Source: Sphingomonas bacterium
GTDB taxonomy: Bacteria; Pseudomonadota; Alphaproteobacteria; Sphingomonadales; Sphingomonadaceae
Reading direction: 5' to 3'
Assembly (NCBI RefSeq): GCF_903643065.1
Contig: NZ_CAHJWX010000128.1
Span: forward strand, 1-6,127
Length of the DNA stretch: 6,127 bases
Shown: piece by piece, positions 1 through 4,138 of the stretch
Layout of the letters: the number at the start of each line of letters is the position of its first letter
Position numbering within the stretch: the stretch's first letter is position 1
Position numbers and translations under genes: made by a program
The notes under the pieces: generated by a model
The model's input: only the letters and a program-made list of their open reading frames with translations
What the model was told of the DNA's origin: nothing
Databases searched by the model: none

Positions 1-1
1 C

Positions 2-952
2 CTCGTGGCGCGCGGGGTGGTCGCGGCCGCCAGCTATGAAGCGCGCGCGTTCGGCGTGCGCTCGGCGCTGCCGTCGGTCACGGCGCGGCGGCGCTGCCCG
101 GAGCTTCACTTCGCGCGGCCCCGGTTCGACGTGTACAAGGCGGTGTCGGCGCAGATCGGCGCGATCTTCGCCGACTATACCGAGCTGATCCAGCCGCTGT
201 CGCTTGACGAGGCCTATCTGGACGTGACGGCGGATCGTCAGCGGCTGGGCACCGCCTGGGCCACCGCCCGGGCGATCCGCGCGCGCATCCTGGCCGAGAC
301 CGGGCTGACCGCGTCGGCGGGGATCAGCTACAACAAGTTCCTCGCCAAGCTCGCCTCCGATCACCGCAAGCCCAACGGCCAGTTCGCGGTGACGCCCGAG
401 ATGGGGCCGGCCTGGGTGGAGACGCTGCCCGTCGCGCGCTTCCACGGCGTCGGCCCGGTGACAGCGGCGAAGATGCGGCGGCTGGGGATCGAGACGGGCG
501 CGGACCTCCGCGCCCAGCCGCTGGCCGTCCTGGAGCGGCATTTCGGCAGCAGCGCCGGCTGGTATCACGCGATCGCGCGCGGGATCGACGACCGGCCGGT
601 CAACCCGCATCGGACCCGCAAGTCGTCGGGCTCGGAGACGACGTTCGATCGCGACCTCCTCGACCCGGCGGAGATCGAGGCGGGGGTGCTGGGGCAGGCG
701 GATGATGTCTGGGGTTGGTGCGAGCGGACCCAGGCGTTCGGGCGGACGGTGACGGTGAAGGTCAAATATGCCGACTTCCGCCAGATCACGCGCAGCCGCA
801 GCCGGCCGACGGTCGTCGCGACCCGGGCGGAGCTGCGCGATGCGAGCCTGGAGCTGATCCGCTCGGTATTGCCGGCGTCGACCGGGATCCGGCTGGTGGG
901 TGTCACCGTCTCGAACTTCGCGCGCGACGCGCCCGCGCTGCCGCTGGCGTAA
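2..952 (+). CDS. dinB: DNA polymerase IV (Y-family translesion polymerase), 5'-truncated by the window
   Basis: DinB copies damaged DNA and extends misaligned primers during translesion synthesis in the cytoplasm. The frame is already open at base 2, so the true start lies upstream. About 35 N-terminal residues are missing compared with E. coli DinB, including the first catalytic Asp and the steric-gate residue. Visible hallmarks are the palm motif SLDEAYLDVT at 200-229 (catalytic Asp-Glu codons at 206-211), then SAGISYNKFLAKLASDHRKP and NGQF. These are followed by the helix-hairpin-helix thumb stretch FHGVGPVTAAKMRRLGI and the little-finger domain, ending in GIRLVGVTVSNF. The GTG at base 5 falls inside conserved sequence (RGVVAAASYEAR) and is not the real start. 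The tail ends in ALPLA, at best a degenerate beta-clamp motif. The stop is TAA at 950-952. Its promoter is outside the window, so SOS control cannot be judged. Identity is firm. Confidence 0.96.
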   Translation, partial: LVARGVVAAASYEARAFGVRSALPSVTARRRCPELHFARPRFDVYKAVSAQIGAIFADYTELIQPLSLDEAYLDVTADRQRLGTAWATARAIRARILAETGLTASAGISYNKFLAKLASDHRKPNGQFAVTPEMGPAWVETLPVARFHGVGPVTAAKMRRLGIETGADLRAQPLAVLERHFGSSAGWYHAIARGIDDRPVNPHRTRKSSGSETTFDRDLLDPAEIEAGVLGQADDVWGWCERTQAFGRTVTVKVKYADFRQITRSRSRPTVVATRAELRDASLELIRSVLPASTGIRLVGVTVSNFARDAPALPLA

Positions 953-958
953 GGCGGA

Positions 959-1294
959 TCACCCCTTGCGTCGCGGCGGCCTCGCCTTTGGTGCCGGCAG
1001 CTCGGCGGCGGTGATGCCGATCAGCCGCGCCAGCCAGTCGCGGTCGTCCCAGCGGTCCGCGTCGACGAGCAGGCACGGCTTGGCGCCGGGATAGGGCGGC
1101 CGTTCGTCGAGCCCGTCCGCGAACGCGCGCCCGCCCGCCGTCGGCTTGACGAACAGCTGATCGTCACAGATCATCGCGACCATCTTGCCGTCGCAATACA
1201 GCCCGTGCTCGCCGAACATCGGCTTGGCCTGGATCAGTCCCGCATCCGCGATCTGATCGACCAGGAACGCCACCGTCTTCGCCTCCGATGCCAT
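959..1294 (-). CDS. TfoX/Sxy N-terminal-domain family protein
   Basis: A 111-residue protein that consists of a single TfoX N-terminal-type domain. The diagnostic part is the segment KPMFGEHGLYCDGKMVAMI near residues 24-42, followed by DDQLFVKPT, matching the family pattern of MFGGxGLY...G.MFALI.DD.LYLK. The C-terminal tail is proline- and arginine-rich (PAPKARPPRRKG). In gammaproteobacteria TfoX/Sxy activates competence genes together with CRP. Those proteins also carry a C-terminal domain, which is absent here, so a competence role should not be assumed. The start ATG (1294-1292) has a Shine-Dalgarno GGGAG at 1304-1300, five bases upstream. It lies 31 bases downstream of scoB on the same strand and is probably co-transcribed with scoAB. 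Its stop is 6 bases from the dinB stop, tail to tail. The family assignment is good; the function is unknown. Confidence 0.88.
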   Translation of the reverse strand: MASEAKTVAFLVDQIADAGLIQAKPMFGEHGLYCDGKMVAMICDDQLFVKPTAGGRAFADGLDERPPYPGAKPCLLVDADRWDDRDWLARLIGITAAELPAPKARPPRRKG

Positions 1295-1325
1295 GCCATC
1301 TCCCGCGTTCGGCCAGTGACCAACG

Positions 1326-1961
1326 TCACGCCGCGATGCGTGCCTCCGTCTTGGCGACCAGCTCGTCGCGCGTCACGCCGGGCGCGATCTCGATCAGGCG
1401 GAACGGCTCGCCCCGGGCGGGACGCTCCAGCACGCCCAGGTCGGTGATGATCATGTCGACCACGCCCTTGCCTGTCAGCGGCAGCGAGCATTCGCGCCGG
1501 ATCTTGGGCTCGCCGTTCTTGGAGACGTGATCCATCGTCACCACCACCCGGCGGACGCCGGCGACGAGGTCCATCGCGCCGCCCATGCCCTTGATGACCT
1601 TGCCCGGGATCATCCAATTGGCGAGGTCGCCGGTCTCCGACACCTCCATCGCGCCCAGGATGGTGAGGTCGATATGCCCGCCCCGGATCATCGCGAAGCT
1701 GTCGGAGGATGAGAAGAAGCTGGACGAGGGCAGGGCGCTGATCGTCTGCTTGCCCGCATTGATCAGGTCCGGGTCGACCTCGTCGTCATACGGGAACGGG
1801 CCGATGCCGAGCATCCCGTTCTCCGACTGGAGCGTCACCGTCATGTCGTCGGGGATGTTGTTGGCGACCAGTGTCGGGATGCCGATCCCCAGATTGACGT
1901 AATAGCCGTCGCGCAGCTCTCGCGCAGCGCGGGCGGCGATGTCGTTGCGGTCCCAAGGCAT
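1326..1961 (-). CDS. scoB: 3-oxoacid CoA-transferase subunit B (succinyl-CoA:acetoacetate CoA-transferase beta subunit)
   Basis: Beta subunit of a family I CoA-transferase. With ScoA it moves CoA from succinyl-CoA to acetoacetate (or a similar 3-oxoacid), giving acetoacetyl-CoA for ketone-body, leucine or polyhydroxybutyrate-linked metabolism in the cytoplasm. The 211 residues match the usual subunit B length. Visible motifs are [12 protein letters not shown] (23-34) and [13 protein letters not shown] (45-57). In the second, Glu47 is the expected catalytic residue that forms the glutamyl-CoA thioester. [19 protein letters not shown] and [11 protein letters not shown] follow, both typical of ScoB. 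The match to B. subtilis ScoB as I recall it is close along the whole length. The start ATG (1961-1959) overlaps the scoA TGA by one base (TGATG), with a Shine-Dalgarno GGGGAG at 1976-1971 inside the scoA end, which points to translational coupling. PcaJ (3-oxoadipate CoA-transferase) is the main alternative, but no beta-ketoadipate genes are next to it. Confidence 0.95.
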   Translation of the reverse strand: MPWDRNDIAARAARELRDGYYVNLGIGIPTLVANNIPDDMTVTLQSENGMLGIGPFPYDDEVDPDLINAGKQTISALPSSSFFSSSDSFAMIRGGHIDLTILGAMEVSETGDLANWMIPGKVIKGMGGAMDLVAGVRRVVVTMDHVSKNGEPKIRRECSLPLTGKGVVDMIITDLGVLERPARGEPFRLIEIAPGVTRDELVAKTEARIAA

Positions 1962-2698
1962 CAGCGTTCGCTCCCCGTGGCGGCGGCCGGCGCGGCGTCA
2001 CCACGCTGGCGGATGGTGCGGAACTCGATCTTCTTGTCCGGACGCGGGTTGAGCAGCAGCCGCTGGACATAGATGCCGGGCAGGTGGATCTGGTCGGGGT
2101 CGAGCGTGCCGACGGGCACGATCTCCTCCACCTCGGCGACGCAGACCTTGCCGGCGGTCGCCATCGGCTGGTTGAAGTTGCGCGCGGTGCGGCGGAAGAC
2201 GAGGTTGCCCGCCTCGTCGGCCTTCCACCCCTTCACGAGCGACACGTCCGCGACTAGGGCGGTTTCCAGCACATAATGCTCGCCGCCGAACTCCCGCACT
2301 TCCTTGCCGTCGGCGACCACGGTGCCGACGCCGGTGCGGGTGAAGAAGGCGGGAATGCCGGCGCCTCCGGCGCGGCAGCGCTCGGCGAGCGAGCCCTGCG
2401 GGCAGAACTCCACCTGCAGCTCGCCGGCGAGATATTGCCGCTCGAACTCCTTGTTCTCGCCGACATAGGAGCTGATCATCTTGGCGATCTGCCGGGTGCG
2501 CAGCAGCTTGCCCAGCCCGACCCCGTCGATCCCCGCATTGTTGGAGACGCAGGTCAGCCCGGTGACGCCCAGCGGCACCATGGCGTCGATCAGCGCCTCG
2601 GGAATGCCGCACAGGCCGAAGCCGCCGACCATCAGCGTCTGGCCGTCGCGCAGAAGGTCGCGCAGCGCCTCGCCCGCGTCGTGGTAGATCGGCTTCAC
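1961..2698 (-). CDS. scoA: 3-oxoacid CoA-transferase subunit A (succinyl-CoA:acetoacetate CoA-transferase alpha subunit)
   Basis: Alpha subunit of the same CoA-transferase as the scoB product. The 245 residues include the glycine-rich CoA-transferase signature [10 protein letters not shown] at 24-33, [12 protein letters not shown] (52-63), [21 protein letters not shown] (about 77-97), [17 protein letters not shown] (100-116) and later [13 protein letters not shown] and [14 protein letters not shown]. All align with ScoA proteins such as that of B. subtilis. The C-terminal tail ([13 protein letters not shown]) is low-complexity and probably not part of the fold. The start is taken as GTG (2698-2696) because residues [11 protein letters not shown] begin there as in relatives and a GGAG lies eight bases upstream (2710-2707). 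The stop TGA shares its A with the scoB ATG. The gene heads a leftward operon and is divergent from the MFS gene, with 231 bases between them. The acyl substrate (acetoacetate or 3-oxoadipate) cannot be fixed from sequence alone; acetoacetate is favoured. Confidence 0.95.
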   Translation of the reverse strand: MKPIYHDAGEALRDLLRDGQTLMVGGFGLCGIPEALIDAMVPLGVTGLTCVSNNAGIDGVGLGKLLRTRQIAKMISSYVGENKEFERQYLAGELQVEFCPQGSLAERCRAGGAGIPAFFTRTGVGTVVADGKEVREFGGEHYVLETALVADVSLVKGWKADEAGNLVFRRTARNFNQPMATAGKVCVAEVEEIVPVGTLDPDQIHLPGIYVQRLLLNPRPDKKIEFRTIRQRGDAAPAAATGSER

Positions 2699-2706
2699 TT
2701 CGCGCG

Positions 2707-2710
2707 CTCC
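2707..2710 (-). promoter_or_regulatory. Shine-Dalgarno of scoA, supporting a GTG start
   Basis: Read on the minus strand this is GGAG, eight bases before the GTG at 2698-2696. The only nearby upstream ATG (2712-2710) is out of frame with scoA, so the GTG is the best supported start. Confidence 0.6.
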
Positions 2711-2711
2711 A

Positions 2712-2734
2712 TGATCGTCGTGCCCCGGCGATCA
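2712..2734 (-). promoter_or_regulatory. Inverted repeat / possible 5'-leader hairpin next to the scoA ribosome binding site
   Basis: Arms TGATCGTCG (2712-2720) and CGGCGATCA (2726-2734) pair at 8 of 9 positions around a 5-base loop. The scoA Shine-Dalgarno starts one base beyond the stem on the minus strand. It could be a leader hairpin or a protein-binding palindrome. In the minus-strand RNA the one imperfect pair is a C-A mismatch. Chance hairpins are common in DNA this GC-rich, but these arms contain four A/T pairs each in a symmetrical order. The function is inferred. Confidence 0.35.
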
Positions 2735-2746
2735 CCGCTTTCCTGA

Positions 2747-2766
2747 TCGAACATGACGATGTTCGA
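2747..2766. promoter_or_regulatory. Perfect 20-base inverted repeat, candidate operator of scoAB
   Basis: Arms TCGAACAT (2747-2754) and ATGTTCGA (2759-2766) are exact reverse complements around the 4-base spacer GACG. The site lies about 50 bases upstream of the scoA GTG and 163 bases upstream of the MFS start, a normal place for an operator controlling scoAB. The arms are half A/T in a strongly GC-rich region and there is no U-tract, so a terminator is unlikely. A dimeric repressor (for example of TetR type) would fit this size and symmetry, but no regulator gene is in the window and the binding family is unknown. Confidence 0.5.
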
Positions 2767-2866
2767 AGACGCGCCCCTTGGCCAGCGCCGGCGATGACGG
2801 CGGCGTGTGAGCCATGAAAGCGCGGCAACGTCAAGCCGGCGACGGCCGTGTAGCCTCGGGCGCCAC

Positions 2867-2894
2867 ATTGGTCGGACAACATGGACAGGCCAAT
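2867..2894 (+). promoter_or_regulatory. Candidate GntR/FadR-type operator upstream of the MFS transporter
   Basis: The segment begins ATTGGTCGGACAAC, with the small palindrome GTC-G-GAC at 2871-2877, and closes with GGCCAAT at 2888-2894. The outer arms ATTGGTC and GGCCAAT pair at 6 of 7 positions. The pentamer GGACA occurs twice, at 2874 and 2883. The TTGGTCGGAC core resembles operators of the FadR subfamily of GntR regulators, which include the hexuronate regulators ExuR and UxuR in enterobacteria. The downstream gene is ExuT-like. This is a resemblance by eye; no GntR gene is visible here. Confidence 0.35.
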
Positions 2895-2911
2895 CCGCTT
2901 GGCCTAAGCGG
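2895..2911 (+). promoter_or_regulatory. Perfect 6-bp stem-loop just upstream of the MFS ribosome binding site
   Basis: CCGCTT (2895-2900) and AAGCGG (2906-2911) are exact reverse complements around the loop GGCCT. The stem ends six bases before the Shine-Dalgarno at 2918-2922. It may be a 5'-UTR hairpin tuning translation or transcript stability, or a 17-base palindromic operator adjoining the GntR-like site. There is no U-tract, so it is not a standard terminator. Confidence 0.35.
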
Positions 2912-2917
2912 CCGGTC

Positions 2918-2922
2918 GGGAG
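2918..2922 (+). promoter_or_regulatory. Shine-Dalgarno that decides the MFS start
   Basis: GGGAG ends seven bases before the ATG at 2930. The frame stays open upstream to 2807, but that part reads as arginine- and serine-rich non-membrane sequence without a ribosome binding site, so 2930 is chosen. A second in-frame ATG at 2939 is possible but spaced further. Confidence 0.75.
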
Positions 2923-2929
2923 AGGCGCG

Positions 2930-4138
2930 ATGCGGAACATGCGATGGTGGATCGTCGCGCTGATCTGCGCGGGGACGGTGGCCAATTATCTGGCCCGCAA
3001 CTCGCTGGGCGTGCTGGCGCCCGAGCTGAAGCTCGTGTTCCAGATGAGCACGCGGCAATACAGCTACGTCGTCGGCGCCTTCCAGATCGCCTATACCGCC
3101 ATGCAGCCGGTCGCCGGCGCGATCATCGATCGGATCGGCCTGCGCATGGGGTTCGCGCTGTTCGGCGTCGCCTGGTCGGCCGCTAACATGCTGCACGCGC
3201 TCGCCGCCGGCTGGTTGAGCCTCGCCTTCTTCCGCGGGCTGCTCGGCCTGACCGAATCGGTCGCGATCCCGTCGGGCGTCAAGGCGGTGGCCGAGTGGTT
3301 CCCGGCGCGCGAGCGATCGGTCGCCATCGGTTGGTTCAATGCCGGCACCTCGCTGGGCGCGGTGCTGGCGCCGCCGATCGTCGTCGCGGTGACATTATGG
3401 GCGAACTGGCGCTGGGCGTTCGTGGTCACGGGCGCGGTGGGCCTCGTCTGGGCCGCTGCCTGGTACGCGCTGTACCGCACGCCAGCGACGGCCGTCCGCC
3501 CGCCGGCGGGCGTCGGCGAGCATGCGTCGGCCCGTGCGATCCTGGCCGACCGGCGCTTCTGGGTGATCGCGGTGCCCCGCTTCCTGGCCGAGCCGGCGTG
3601 GCAGACGTTCAGCTTCTGGATCCCGCTATACCTCGCGACGGAGCGCGGCATGGACCTGAAGCAGATCGCGTTGTTCGCCTGGCTGCCCTTCCTCGCCGCC
3701 GACGCGGGCGGGATCGGCGGGGGGTATCTGTCGCCCTGGCTGATGAAGCGCGGCGTGCCGCTGATCGGGTCGCGCGTCGCCGGGGTCGGCCTTGGCGCGG
3801 TGCTGATGATCGCGCCCGGCTGCATAGGGCTGGCCGCGAGCCCGTATCTGGCGATCGGGCTGTTCTGCGTCGGCGGCTTCGCGCACCAGATGATCTCCGG
3901 CCTGATCAACACGCTGTCGACCGACGTGTTCGCGCCGGCCGAGGTGGGGCTTGCCAACGGGCTGATCGGGCAGGCGGGGTGGATCGGCGGACTGCTCTTT
4001 TCCCTGCTGATCGGCCAGCTCGCCGACACGATCGGCTATGCGCCGCTGTTCGGCATGTTGGGGGTGTTCGACCTGCTCGGCGCGGCGGTGCTGATCGCGT
4101 TCATCGGCGTGCTGACGCGGTCAAGGGCCATCGCGTGA
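2930..4138 (+). CDS. MFS transporter, ExuT-like (anion:cation symporter family; hexuronate or related sugar-acid carrier)
   Basis: Inner-membrane proton-coupled carrier of 402 residues with the 12-helix MFS pattern. The first helix is at about residues 7-25 and a short cytoplasmic loop at about 183-210 separates the two halves. Motifs shared with E. coli ExuT as I remember it include QYSYVVGAFQIAYTAMQPVAG (about 43-63), the loop 2-3 motif DRIGLRMG (67-74) and EWFPARERSVAIGWFNAGTS. Others are PRFLAEPAWQTF with FLAEPAW at 218-224, GGFAHQ at 315-320 and a C-terminal ADTIGYAPLFGMLGVFDLLGA. This places it in the anion:cation symporter branch, whose known members carry glucuronate, galacturonate and other organic anions. 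It is the first gene of a pair with the GH31 enzyme, whose start overlaps its stop. Family is firm. The substrate is open: a hexuronate, an acidic glycoside, or another sugar given the glycosidase partner. Confidence 0.93.
   Translation: MRNMRWWIVALICAGTVANYLARNSLGVLAPELKLVFQMSTRQYSYVVGAFQIAYTAMQPVAGAIIDRIGLRMGFALFGVAWSAANMLHALAAGWLSLAFFRGLLGLTESVAIPSGVKAVAEWFPARERSVAIGWFNAGTSLGAVLAPPIVVAVTLWANWRWAFVVTGAVGLVWAAAWYALYRTPATAVRPPAGVGEHASARAILADRRFWVIAVPRFLAEPAWQTFSFWIPLYLATERGMDLKQIALFAWLPFLAADAGGIGGGYLSPWLMKRGVPLIGSRVAGVGLGAVLMIAPGCIGLAASPYLAIGLFCVGGFAHQMISGLINTLSTDVFAPAEVGLANGLIGQAGWIGGLLFSLLIGQLADTIGYAPLFGMLGVFDLLGAAVLIAFIGVLTRSRAIA
4123..4127 (+). promoter_or_regulatory. Shine-Dalgarno for the GH31 gene, inside the MFS coding end
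   Basis: AAGGG ends seven bases before the GTG at 4135. It supports the GTG start and the 4-base GTGA overlap with the transporter stop. Confidence 0.65.

Noticed and set aside
947..971. Possible hairpin GCGTAAGG / CCTTGCGT across the dinB stop as a terminator
   Set aside because: It needs two G-U pairs, has a 9-base loop and no following U-tract; on the other strand the wobble pairs become mismatches.
2747..2766. LexA/SOS box, because the repeat contains GAAC and GTTC and dinB is in the window
   Set aside because: The spacing is GAAC-N8-GTTC in inverted order. The alphaproteobacterial box is a GTTC-N7-GTTC direct repeat and the Gram-positive type is GAAC-N4-GTTC. dinB is also far away and transcribed from outside the window.
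2829..2834. TTGACG on the minus strand as a -35 box for scoA
   Set aside because: The hexamer is good, but the bases 16-18 positions downstream (around CTCACA) do not resemble a -10 element, so no promoter is called.
2881..2907. Eight-codon open frame (MDRPIRLA) upstream of the MFS gene as a leader peptide
   Set aside because: No Shine-Dalgarno, no regulatory codon run, and it overlaps the candidate operator and stem; such a short frame is expected by chance.
2807..2929. N-terminal extension of the MFS protein to an in-frame ATG at 2807
   Set aside because: The extra 41 residues are hydrophilic, unlike ExuT relatives, lack a ribosome binding site and would run through the candidate operator and stem-loop; the ATG at 2930 has a strong Shine-Dalgarno.
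3091..4029. A 312-codon open frame on the minus strand opposite the MFS gene
   Set aside because: Its composition (S/P/A/R-rich, no motifs) is that of an antisense shadow of a membrane protein gene; the plus-strand frame matches ExuT throughout.
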